Assembly (NCBI GenBank): GCA_902800395.1
Contig: CADCEC010000008.1
Coordinates: 1 to 64,000, forward strand
Length of the DNA: 64,000 nucleotides
DNA from: an uncultured Bacteroidota bacterium
GTDB taxonomy: Bacteria; Bacteroidota; Bacteroidia; Bacteroidales; P3
Direction: 5' to 3'
The position numbers and the translations under genes are program-made. A model generated the notes under the pieces. The model searched no databases, was not told where the DNA came from, and saw nothing but the letters and a program-made list of their open reading frames with translations. This document shows, in pieces, positions 7,104 to 14,861 of the stretch (within the stretch, counting starts at the first letter, position 1; the number at the start of each line of letters is the position of its first letter).

Positions 7104-9620
7104 TCAAATTTGAGGTAAATCGGAAGAAGTTCTTTCGTTATCGGGCAACAAGTTCATAATTCTAATAACAACTTGTCGCACCTCTTCAACATCGGCATTC
7201 AGATTCATTAATTGCTGAGCCTGACTAATCAATTGACGTGCCTGCATTTTGTCTCTCCAGGGTAGGCGTCCGAAGTTCTTGTCATAGTGGTCAACATATG
7301 CTGCCAATATTCCAGGCATAGCTGCTTCAATCCATAAATTATGACAATCTTGTTTTACTTCTCTTGCCATTTTAATATCTCGCCGATTAATCGCATCATC
7401 AGCCAAACGATGCAATTCACGTACAGGTTCATCAAACCTGTTCCCGAAGTCATTATTCGCTCTTTCCAACTTTCCATACTCTTCACGCAGTTCTGCTTCT
7501 ACCGTATCCCACTCATGACTCTTCTCCACTTCTTCCAACTTTAGGAATACACGTCGTAAGTCGTCGAGCAGGTGTTTTCTATCGTCATCCTTACTACTTT
7601 CCGTTTCTTTTCTCTGATCTAAATCGGTAAGCATTTTTTCTGCTTCTGCCAGTTCACTTGCATCAATCTTTCCACTACGTTTCATTCTGCGGAGCTTATT
7701 CTGAGCTTCGTTGAACTGACGCAACCAGTCATAATAAGTAATAACAGATCTGGATTCAATAGTGATATCTTTCTCGAAGCTCTCTCCCAGTGATACGAAA
7801 AGAACCTCGATATGATATCCTTGGGAATTATCCACCTTCAAAGTAATGTCAATTTCGCTGTTTTGTGGTACAAGAGCGGGTACATCATCACCCGTAATCA
7901 CCACATCAAACACGTGGTCATTATAGATGGCACTACTACCCTCATTATTATACTCTCCCTGATAGATGGGAATAATCATTTTGTCATTGATATTTCCCGG
8001 GTTGAGTGCGTGAGGAACTTTTAGCCCATTTTTTACGCCAACCGCTGGATACCATTGGTTCTTTTCCAATCCTTTGAGAGAAACGAAAACATTACGTTCT
8101 TTGAGACTATCATAAGCTTCGATGCCGATATTATATGGCAAGGTCGCACTGCCCACATAGTAGCCACCAGTTATAAAAAACTCGTTGGGGAAGCAGGGTA
8201 GTTTATTCCCTGTCTCATCATATACGGATACATTAAACGCATTGGCTCGACCTTCCTTAAGTGGGCATTCTACAGCATCACCCGTGGCTGTCAGTGCGAG
8301 TTTTCCACTACTCCAGGACGCATCGCCACTTGTCACCTCAAACGACAGACTCTTTCCATTAACGCCCTTACTTTCTCCAGGCAGAAGTTTTACAATAACG
8401 TATTCGCTCGCTTGCACCGAAGTTGATTCATATCCTAGTTCGATTGCAACAGACAATTCTTCAGAAGTAACTTTCGCACCAATTTCATATTCCTGAGTGG
8501 TAGCATAAAGGGCGGCACCCTTGGCCACAGCTGTCATTGGGTCAATGCTTGTGTCTACATTGGAGGTAACCTGTTCTTTCAGCATTTGACGTAATACCGG
8601 TGAATAAGTAGGACCACCCACAAGAATGAGTGAACCCAGTTCAGAACCCTTTAGATTGTTACGCTGCAATAATCCTTTAACTATATCAACCGCTTTTTGG
8701 AAAATAGGAGACAACACCTGCTGCATCTGGTCTGCGGTAACAACCATGTCCAATTCGAGTGGCTCCCCCTCATCATCTTCACCAAACTCATCAAGTTGAC
8801 TCATGATGTCCACAGTCGGCTTGAAAGACAACTGATTCTTCGCCTGTTCTGCATAGAACTTTACAGCATCGCGTAGAATTTCCCTTTTTTGATTATCAGC
8901 CAGAATGCTGTCGATAGTGTAGTTCTCCTTTAAGTAAGGAATGATTATCTGGTCTACTATGGCATAGTCAAGGTTCTTTCCACCAAGATAGTTGTCTCCC
9001 TCCGTATCCTTTACCTGCATAATACCATCTTCAACATGGAGTAATGCAGCATCAAAAGTGCCACCACCGAAGTCAAAGACCAACCAATATCCATCTTTTT
9101 TATCCGTAGCCAAGCCATAGGCCATAGAAGCAGCAATTGGTTCCTGGAGCAATGAGCAATTTTCAATACCAGCCAACTTTGCGGCACGCATTGTAGCAGC
9201 GATTTCAGGGGCTTTGAATTTTGCTGGGATGGTGATAACTGCAGCATCGACAGCATCATCCCCAATAAAAGATTTCAATGTTTTCAACACCTCGGCCGAC
9301 AGTTCTTCACTATTGTATCCTCGCACCATATTGGAACTTTCGTACACAGTATCAAGACCCATTGTACGCTTGAACTCAATGAAGACATTACTATTCCCGC
9401 TTTGCATCGTTTTGGTGGAGCGAGCCTTGTCTTGTTTCAAGTCGTTCATTGCCGAGTCGCCAACACGTATTTGACGTTTACGGGTGAACGAGACACACGA
9501 CGGAAGGGTATCTTTAAGAGTATCTGTTTTTTTGATGACAGGTTCCCCGTTTTCCATCTTGCAAATGGCGGAATTGGTTGTACCAAGGTCAATTCCGTAT
9601 TTCATCTTTAACTTTGCCAT
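7104..9620 (-). CDS. Hsp70-family chaperone with long helical C terminus
   Basis: This encodes 838 residues, longer than the about 640 of DnaK. The ATPase domain (about 1-385) has all phosphate-binding motifs: GIDLGTTNS near residue 9, VFDFGGGTFDAA near 180 and LVGGPTYSPVLR near 340, with EPIAASMAYG between. A beta-rich stretch of about 130 residues follows, then a substrate-binding-like region with IPIYQGE (about residue 560). The last 180 residues are charged helices. There is no EEVD-type tail. It lies inside an operon with a J-like protein and an AAA+ ATPase rather than with grpE or dnaJ, so it is probably a specialised accessory Hsp70 and not the housekeeping DnaK. Intact ATPase motifs suggest activity. 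Confidence 0.9.
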   Translation of the reverse strand: MAKLKMKYGIDLGTTNSAICKMENGEPVIKKTDTLKDTLPSCVSFTRKRQIRVGDSAMNDLKQDKARSTKTMQSGNSNVFIEFKRTMGLDTVYESSNMVRGYNSEELSAEVLKTLKSFIGDDAVDAAVITIPAKFKAPEIAATMRAAKLAGIENCSLLQEPIAASMAYGLATDKKDGYWLVFDFGGGTFDAALLHVEDGIMQVKDTEGDNYLGGKNLDYAIVDQIIIPYLKENYTIDSILADNQKREILRDAVKFYAEQAKNQLSFKPTVDIMSQLDEFGEDDEGEPLELDMVVTADQMQQVLSPIFQKAVDIVKGLLQRNNLKGSELGSLILVGGPTYSPVLRQMLKEQVTSNVDTSIDPMTAVAKGAALYATTQEYEIGAKVTSEELSVAIELGYESTSVQASEYVIVKLLPGESKGVNGKSLSFEVTSGDASWSSGKLALTATGDAVECPLKEGRANAFNVSVYDETGNKLPCFPNEFFITGGYYVGSATLPYNIGIEAYDSLKERNVFVSLKGLEKNQWYPAVGVKNGLKVPHALNPGNINDKMIIPIYQGEYNNEGSSAIYNDHVFDVVITGDDVPALVPQNSEIDITLKVDNSQGYHIEVLFVSLGESFEKDITIESRSVITYYDWLRQFNEAQNKLRRMKRSGKIDASELAEAEKMLTDLDQRKETESSKDDDRKHLLDDLRRVFLKLEEVEKSHEWDTVEAELREEYGKLERANNDFGNRFDEPVRELHRLADDAINRRDIKMAREVKQDCHNLWIEAAMPGILAAYVDHYDKNFGRLPWRDKMQARQLISQAQQLMNLNADVEEVRQVVIRIMNLLPDNERTSSDLPQI

Positions 9621-9632
9621 ATCTTGAACTAT

Positions 9633-10499
9633 TTATATATTTTGACTTACAGTAATTTGTGCAGCCTGTATCATTTGACCCTTATAGTTGATTTGGGGTT
9701 TAGTAATTCCTGTGATAATACGTTTGCCTTTTTCAAGGGTATCATCATCAAAAAACGTAATATCAGCCTTAGTGCCATCAATATATTCCTTCCCGAGCAT
9801 ATCAACCATTTCATATCCATTAGCTTGTAAATTATCTTTCATTCGACGAATACTGCTTATGAGGTTCTTATATCCTTTCACGGTATTGTCCATTCTAGAA
9901 AGTGTCACCTCCATATACGTGATACGGTCAGCCAAAGCCTTTACTAGAGTATGATCCGGTTCTGCATCTGAATTATTGGCAGATGTTGGAGTTTGTGATA
10001 CAATCTTTAGCAACTCATCCAATTCCTTATCCATACGTTCAACTATTTGGCGATTGAGATCATCTGCTCGTGCGCGAAGCAGCTCAATATCATTTCCTTT
10101 CTTCGCAATACGAATACGGAGTAACAGATAAACTATCAACGAAACCACCGCCAAAAATACCGCGATAACGATCCCCCACAATACAGACTTCTGCCGTTTT
10201 GTTTCATTGTTCTGCACTGTGCTATCCGTCTGTTTCAGTTGAAGACCATAGCGTTCGTCTACACTCGCAATAGCAGAATCTGTAGCTACTAATTGATTGG
10301 AAACTTCCTTGTACTTTTTTTCCAATTTGACAATTTCTTCTTGCAGGATTGCGTTTTGTTTTTGTAAGCCATTATTCTGTTGCTCCAGACACACAATACG
10401 TTTCTCATGATTTACAAAGCGTATAGAATCATTGCTTTGCGCGTATCCCCTACCGAGAGAAAAGCAAACAAACAATAAAAGAAAGACATTAATTTTCAT
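9633..10499 (-). CDS. signal-anchored coiled-coil membrane protein
   Basis: This encodes 288 residues. A cleavable signal (ending GRGYAQS) is followed by a coiled coil (about 30-85, with repeated Leu/Glu/Gln heptads), a membrane span (about 106-130, IVIAVFLAVVSLIVYLLL), and a second cytoplasmic helical region ending in a small domain with DITFFDDDTLEKGK. The ATG at 10499 is used; the in-frame upstream codon is TTG. The start overlaps the end of the J-like gene by 11 bp and the gene ends 12 bases before the Hsp70, so all three are probably co-translated. It could link a periplasmic coiled coil to the cytoplasmic chaperone. No family is recognised. Confidence 0.7.
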   Translation of the reverse strand: MKINVFLLLFVCFSLGRGYAQSNDSIRFVNHEKRIVCLEQQNNGLQKQNAILQEEIVKLEKKYKEVSNQLVATDSAIASVDERYGLQLKQTDSTVQNNETKRQKSVLWGIVIAVFLAVVSLIVYLLLRIRIAKKGNDIELLRARADDLNRQIVERMDKELDELLKIVSQTPTSANNSDAEPDHTLVKALADRITYMEVTLSRMDNTVKGYKNLISSIRRMKDNLQANGYEMVDMLGKEYIDGTKADITFFDDDTLEKGKRIITGITKPQINYKGQMIQAAQITVSQNI

Positions 10500-12432
10500 T
10501 ATCAATTATTTTAGAAATTATCCAGTTAAAAAATGTAAAAGCAAGGATATTAACATAGAACAGCCATCCACCTATTGTACCTCCCAAAAAGACAGCCCAC
10601 CAATTTGTGTCGTAATCATCAAAAATCAATCCTATAATCAGCCACACCAACTCCACCAATATAACAGACAACACATTTGTTAGAGATTCCTTCTTGGATT
10701 TTATTTTCTGTTTTGCTTCGTGGGCATGTCTACCATTAGGGTGGTTGCGCAAGTAAGTTTCATAATCGCTTATAGATGTACAACTATTATATGCCTTATC
10801 ATCAGCCTCCCTCTCGATTCTTTCTTTTCTTTCTTTTTCTTCCTTTTCCTTGCGTTTTTTCTCTTCTTCTACAAGCAGATGTTGATATCTAGCCCGAGCT
10901 TCCGCAACAAATTTTCCATTAGGATATTTTTTTATGTACGCTTGATATTGCACAGCCACACGACATCCTTTAAACATTTCCTCCTCTGTACGCAAATCAA
11001 ATTCATCAAAGCTAACAAACATTGTTCCTGAACTATACGAACCAAAAACGTTCTCGTACATTTCTTTCAATGCCTTTCGGTTCTCCGCGTATCGACCATT
11101 TTTGAAATCATCTTCTATATCAAATCTATCCATCATAACAGTAGCCCTCCACGCTTTCTTCAACATGTTCTTCAATGTTGTGATGGCTGAATCCCGATAG
11201 AGTTGTGAATTTATTTTGGTCGAGATATCCTTTGATACTTTATTGTGCTCTTCAATTACGCTTGATAGTGCAGCGTTAACAATCTGTGTGGAGATATTGA
11301 GATAGTATTGCCGCAGTTCCGGATGCTCTTTTATAGCTACTACATGAGGGGCGCAATCTTTCATTAGTTGTATTGCATTATCAATAGACTCTCCCTTTAG
11401 AACAATAAGTTCTAATATTTTAGCTTTAATAGCAGCATCATGTTCCTCAACTTCCTCTGGTGGTAAGTTGGCTTTTTTCTTACGAAGTATTTCAACATTA
11501 TGTTGTATATGATCTATCGCTATTTTACCGACTGCTATACGGAGCGCGTATTCTCCCAGTTTCAAGGCATTATCGATAATCTCTCTGTTTTCCCCCTCAA
11601 TATTATTAAAGTAGTTGATGGAGCTTTGCAATACCTGATTAGCCAGTTTGTCCACAAGTCGGCTATAACGCGGATCATTCTTCCCGAGCAGCTTCTCCAG
11701 TTTTATACGTTGACGGTGAGTATTGTTGCTCAACGTTTTGCCTGCTTCAAGTTGTGCAGGTGCGTTGTCCTTATCAACAGCCTTTGCTTTTGCTATTTCC
11801 TTTTCTATGATAGCAACTAAACCAGCAGACGCAGCAGTACGCAATTCATTAATTAGATTATCCGGCACATTAGATTGTGATAGTTGTGGATACACATCCA
11901 TAATATCCACCATGGAAGCGAGAGCAGAAAGATAGTCGCTTCGAACTGCGTTTGCATCATACGAGAAGGTCTGACCAGCCACACTGGCCACAAATTCGCT
12001 ACAATGCAGGTCAATCACAGACCATATCGCCGAAAGAGCTTCTGGGATATCATTCTTGATGAGACATATTGTGCTCAAACATAATCTTGACTCCCATGAG
12101 GTACTACGTTTGAAGTTAGTAATGGCCGTATCAATATTTCCTTGCAGTAAATGGTCATATGCCAATTTACCAAGAGGATCCGTTGGCTGAGCAAACCACA
12201 TTAGCGCATGTCGAAGTTTGTCTTGAGGCAGATTAATGTCTCGTTCCGCTATCGCGACTGACTCTTTTGATCGGTTTATTGGAGACAAGAGTTCTGGTAA
12301 ATCCAATGGGAATGCTACATCTTTGCCAATATCGAGCAATTTCATTTTGCCCTTGTTGGCGGCAAGATCTTTGGCACTGGCGTTCACCGGAATGCCGAGT
12401 ATTCGAAATGGGTTATTATCTATCAATTTCAT
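10489..12432 (-). CDS. J-like membrane protein without HPD, first gene of chaperone operon
   Basis: This encodes 647 residues. The N terminus (NNPFRILGIPVNASAKDL) has the opening of a J-domain, with a later helix pair (RSKESVAIAERDINLP, then DKLRHALMWF), but the HPD tripeptide needed to stimulate Hsp70 is missing. A long helical middle follows. Near the C terminus are two TPR-like units (YQAYIKKYPNG about 496, YETYLRNHPNG about 557) flanking a very charged KE/KR helix, then two membrane spans (about 586-605 and 612-635). The ATG at 12432 is preferred over an in-frame GTG at 12501, which lies inside the structured leader. It sits directly upstream of the coiled-coil and Hsp70 genes and is likely their membrane-bound partner. 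Confidence 0.75.
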   Translation of the reverse strand: MKLIDNNPFRILGIPVNASAKDLAANKGKMKLLDIGKDVAFPLDLPELLSPINRSKESVAIAERDINLPQDKLRHALMWFAQPTDPLGKLAYDHLLQGNIDTAITNFKRSTSWESRLCLSTICLIKNDIPEALSAIWSVIDLHCSEFVASVAGQTFSYDANAVRSDYLSALASMVDIMDVYPQLSQSNVPDNLINELRTAASAGLVAIIEKEIAKAKAVDKDNAPAQLEAGKTLSNNTHRQRIKLEKLLGKNDPRYSRLVDKLANQVLQSSINYFNNIEGENREIIDNALKLGEYALRIAVGKIAIDHIQHNVEILRKKKANLPPEEVEEHDAAIKAKILELIVLKGESIDNAIQLMKDCAPHVVAIKEHPELRQYYLNISTQIVNAALSSVIEEHNKVSKDISTKINSQLYRDSAITTLKNMLKKAWRATVMMDRFDIEDDFKNGRYAENRKALKEMYENVFGSYSSGTMFVSFDEFDLRTEEEMFKGCRVAVQYQAYIKKYPNGKFVAEARARYQHLLVEEEKKRKEKEEKERKERIEREADDKAYNSCTSISDYETYLRNHPNGRHAHEAKQKIKSKKESLTNVLSVILVELVWLIIGLIFDDYDTNWWAVFLGGTIGGWLFYVNILAFTFFNWIISKIIDNEN

Positions 12433-12619
12433 CGGGCGTGGAGTATAAAAAAAGCGTGGAACGTTTCTTTGTCTGACCTTCAGGGTTTCCACGCCCTCCA
12501 CAATCTAACAAGTCATTCCACGCCGATGAACGGCGTTTCAATGACTATTCTTGATTGTGGTATCCCGAGCTGGGATAAAGTGGAAAATTTGAAGGTCAAG
12601 AATAGCACGAATCGCTATT
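12433..12619 (-). promoter_or_regulatory. structured 5' leader, candidate attenuator or riboswitch-like element
   Basis: Read as minus-strand RNA, the leader has nested complementary arms: GAAGGTC/GACCTTC, GTGGAAA/TTTCCAC, GATTGTGG/CCACAATC, AATGAC/GTCATT and CGGCGT/ACGCCG (plus-strand 12475-12597). There is a side hairpin TATCCC/GGGATA (12561-12577) and an outer hairpin AATAGC/GCTATT (12601-12619). Two copies of GCGTGGA in the arms can instead pair with two TCCACGC copies near the start codon: one makes the terminator-like hairpin, the other (TCCACGCCC at 12442-12434) occupies the initiation site. These pairings exclude each other. Confidence 0.5.
12447..12494 (-). terminator. terminator-like hairpin in the leader of the chaperone operon
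   Basis: On the minus strand GCGTGGAA (12494-12487) can pair with TTCCACGC (12461-12454), followed directly by seven U (12453-12447), 15 bases before the ATG. This has the form of an intrinsic terminator with a large loop of 25 bases, placed where an attenuator would act. Confidence 0.5.
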
Positions 12620-12676
12620 GTATGAGTCTAACTATTATCGTTTTTACATAGGCATTCTACTAATAATTAACGACTG

Positions 12677-12708
12677 CAAATTTACGAAAAGAATTTCATC
12701 TTTGCAAA
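12677..12708 (-). promoter_or_regulatory. promoter of the chaperone operon
   Basis: On the minus strand TTTG (12708-12705) and TAAATTTG (12684-12677) are separated by 20 bp, fitting the Bacteroidota -33/-7 consensus. Transcription would start near 12670, giving a leader of about 240 bases. Confidence 0.55.
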
Positions 12709-12881
12709 TTTTATTATTTTACACGGATTAATATTCTGAAAATAAATATACTACAAAACACCCCTCTTCGGCCATTTTGGAGAAGAAACGCAAACACACC
12801 CCGCACCGAATTCCGAAATTGTCCCATTTTTATTTTGTATTTTCTCCGCTGGAGCGAAAGAGAGGACGGAAGGAGGGGATT

Positions 12882-12934
12882 GATGCACTAAAAATTGTGC
12901 TTGAGAGACGATTTTTTGCACTTTTTTTAGTGCA
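12882..12934 (+). promoter_or_regulatory. operator-like palindromes upstream of ATPase gene
   Basis: Two similar inverted repeats lie before the -7 box of the following gene: GCACTAAAAATTGTGC (about 12884-12899) and TGCACT-6T-AGTGCA (12917-12934). Equal half-sites repeated 35 bp apart look like repressor sites. This is inference only. Confidence 0.3.
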
Positions 12935-12986
12935 TATTAAAAATATTTCGTATTTTTGCAGCCGGAAACAATAATACAAAACCGCT

Positions 12987-14162
12987 ATGATTGATGATGT
13001 CTTATACGAGTTTATGCGCGAACAGCTGTCGATGACAAGCCTTGATTTTGTGCGCTATATCTATCCCAAAATCGATTGGTCGCTGCGCCTGTGCGGCCTT
13101 GTAGGCCCCCGCGGCGTGGGCAAGTCGACCCTCGTGAAACAGCACATCATCTTTGAGAAAGAGAACCAGAAAGCGCTCTATATCTCGGCCGACCACAGCT
13201 ATTTCGCCAGCCACACCCTCGCCGAGGTGGCGTCGGAATGGATCAAGGAGGGCGGCACACACCTGTATATCGATGAGATACACAAATACGAGAACTGGTC
13301 GACCGAAATCAAGAACATCTACGACGGCCACGGAAAGTTGAATGTGTTCTTCACCGGCTCGTCGGTACTCGACCTGCTCAAGGGACAGGCCGACCTGAGC
13401 CGCCGCGCGGTGATGTACCACATGCAGGGGCTCTCGTTCCGCGAATACCTGACGATGTTCCACGGCATCAAGATGCCGCAATACATGCTGGAGGAGGTCA
13501 TCGCCAACAAAGTCGACGACACAATTCTGCCGCATCCGTTGCCCCTCTTCCGCCAGTACCTGCAGGATGGCTACTATCCTTTCAGCAAGGAGGGTGCCTT
13601 CCAGTCGCGGCTCGACCAGATCATCACCCAGACCTTGGAGAGCGACATCCCGCAATATGCCTCGCTGTCGGTCTCCACGGGGCGCAAGCTGCGCCGACTG
13701 ATGGGCATCGTAGCTAAGAGTGCCCCCTTCAAGCCCGACTACTCCAGTATCGCCAACGCCCTCGGTGTCAGCCGCAACGTGGTGCCCGACTACCTTCTCT
13801 ACATGGAGCGCGCCGGGATGATAGGACAGCTCCGCGACGAGACGGGTGGGGTGCGAAGCCTTGGTAAGGTGGAGAAGGTCTATCTCGACAACACCAACAT
13901 GATGTACGTCCTCGAGGCGGACAGCACCAACAAGGGCAACCTGCGCGAGACTTTCTTCTTTAACCAAACGAGAGTGGTGCGCGACGTCATCTCGTCGAGC
14001 GTGTCGGATTTTGTCATCGGTGACCACACCTTCGAGGTGGGCGGCAAGCGTAAAGGCAAGAAGCAGATAGAGACAGTCGACAACGGCCATATCGTGAAGG
14101 ACGACATAGAGTACGGCCACGGAATCAGCATACCGCTGTGGACCTTTGGGTTGCTGTATTAA
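12987..14162 (+). CDS. ATP-binding protein, AAA_14/DUF4143-like
   Basis: This encodes 391 residues. The N-terminal ATPase has Walker A GPRGVGKST (about 38-46), Walker B HLYIDEIHKYENW (about 92-104) and sensor FFTGSS (about 117-122). The C-terminal part has the DUF4143 pattern (KVYLDNTNMMYVLE, GNLRETFFFNQ, then VGGKRKGKKQI), a region proposed to resemble a degenerate nuclease or DNA-binding fold. Such proteins are abundant in Bacteroidales and other anaerobes; their cellular role is not known. It is GC-rich, unlike the neighbouring chaperone block, and is a single-gene unit behind its own TATTTTTG box and palindromes. Confidence 0.85.
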   Translation: MIDDVLYEFMREQLSMTSLDFVRYIYPKIDWSLRLCGLVGPRGVGKSTLVKQHIIFEKENQKALYISADHSYFASHTLAEVASEWIKEGGTHLYIDEIHKYENWSTEIKNIYDGHGKLNVFFTGSSVLDLLKGQADLSRRAVMYHMQGLSFREYLTMFHGIKMPQYMLEEVIANKVDDTILPHPLPLFRQYLQDGYYPFSKEGAFQSRLDQIITQTLESDIPQYASLSVSTGRKLRRLMGIVAKSAPFKPDYSSIANALGVSRNVVPDYLLYMERAGMIGQLRDETGGVRSLGKVEKVYLDNTNMMYVLEADSTNKGNLRETFFFNQTRVVRDVISSSVSDFVIGDHTFEVGGKRKGKKQIETVDNGHIVKDDIEYGHGISIPLWTFGLLY

Positions 14163-14182
14163 AATGGGTGTTCCTGCCCCCC

Positions 14183-14261
14183 TGTGGATAACTTTTCCGA
14201 TAAATTTTTTTTTCGACAGGGGAAAGTGTTATTGAGGCGAAGTTTGGGGAGAGGGAGGGGG
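14183..14261. repeat. DnaA-box-bearing direct repeat, copy 1
   Basis: TGTGGATAACTTTTCCGATA starts this copy; TGTGGATAA is the reverse complement of the DnaA box TTATCCACA. A T-run, TCGACAGGGGAAAGTG and a GAGAGGGAGGGGG end follow. The match to copy 2 at 14634 is nearly perfect except for an 8-base internal block and a T-run length change. Confidence 0.8.
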
Positions 14262-14633
14262 AATGCAAGGTGAAAGGTGAGAGGTGAGAGGTGGAGCCCA
14301 CCCTGCCCTTTGGGCACCCCTCCCGGGAGGGGACGGGAGGATGGGTCTAATGGGGTTAATGGGTTTGATGGGTGGTGCTATTGAAAGAGATGCCCTACGG
14401 GCAATGGGGAATTTGGGGGGACACGCAAAGAAGGAACTTGACCCTGAATTCTGAATGTTGTGACCATCGACGAACTATTCTAATGAAATAACATGTATTA
14501 TATCAATATGCAGATTATTTTGTTGAATATCATACAATAACAATTGCGAAATTTTTCGTAACGAAGATTTTCGTAATGTTTCTTGGGAGGAGCTTTCCCG
14601 GCCGGGGAAACCGGCGGGCACAGTGGGTGGGGT

Positions 14634-14711
14634 TGTGGATAACTTTTCCGATAATTTTTTTTTCGACAGGGGAAAGTGTTATTGGGCTTCATTTTGGAGA
14701 GAGGGAGGGGG
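14634..14711. repeat. DnaA-box-bearing direct repeat, copy 2
   Basis: This is the second copy of the element at 14183-14261, in the same orientation and about 450 bp apart. It again begins with a perfect DnaA-box sequence and a T-rich tract. Confidence 0.8.
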
Positions 14712-14740
14712 CTCGTAACTGCGGTGTTAGTATCTTTTTC

Positions 14741-14771
14741 TTGTCCGGGTGGTGGTTTCTACGTACTTTTG
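14741..14771 (+). promoter_or_regulatory. promoter of the coiled-coil gene
   Basis: TTG (14741-14743) and TACTTTTG (14764-14771) are 20 bp apart, matching the Bacteroidota promoter pattern. The ATG of the next gene lies about 90 bp downstream. Confidence 0.55.
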
Positions 14772-14861
14772 CGGGTTGAAAAGCAATATAAAATTTATTT
14801 CCAAGCATAGACATTTTCAATGTCTTATGCGGTTTGTCGCACTATAAAAACACAAAAAGAT

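Larger units (their letters stand above)
12433..12986. other. divergent intergenic region
   Basis: This 554-bp gap separates the minus-strand chaperone operon from the plus-strand ATPase gene. It holds the structured leader and promoter of the former, and for the latter a TATTTTTG -7 box (12951-12958) and two GCAC...GTGC palindromes (see 12882-12934). No gene is supported. Confidence 0.7.
14163..14861. other. 700-bp intergenic repeat mosaic
   Basis: No gene is supported. The stretch holds two copies of a 78-79-bp direct repeat with a DnaA-box-like TGTGGATAA (14183-14261, 14634-14711), GGTGAGAGGTGA repeats (about 14270-14295), a hairpin-forming CCGGCCGGGGAAACCGGC unit (about 14599), and the promoter for the next gene. 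Confidence 0.7.

Noticed and set aside
12433-12619. retron-type msr/msd RNA
   Set aside because: Inverted arms are present but no reverse transcriptase gene lies nearby, and the element sits between a promoter and an operon start, which fits a leader better.
12777-12974. 65-codon frame before the DUF4143-type ATPase
   Set aside because: It covers the palindromes and -7 box of the ATPase gene and has no plausible protein character.
13002-14120. 372-codon antisense frame over the ATPase gene
   Set aside because: It is antisense to a gene with clear Walker motifs; long antisense frames are expected in GC-rich DNA.
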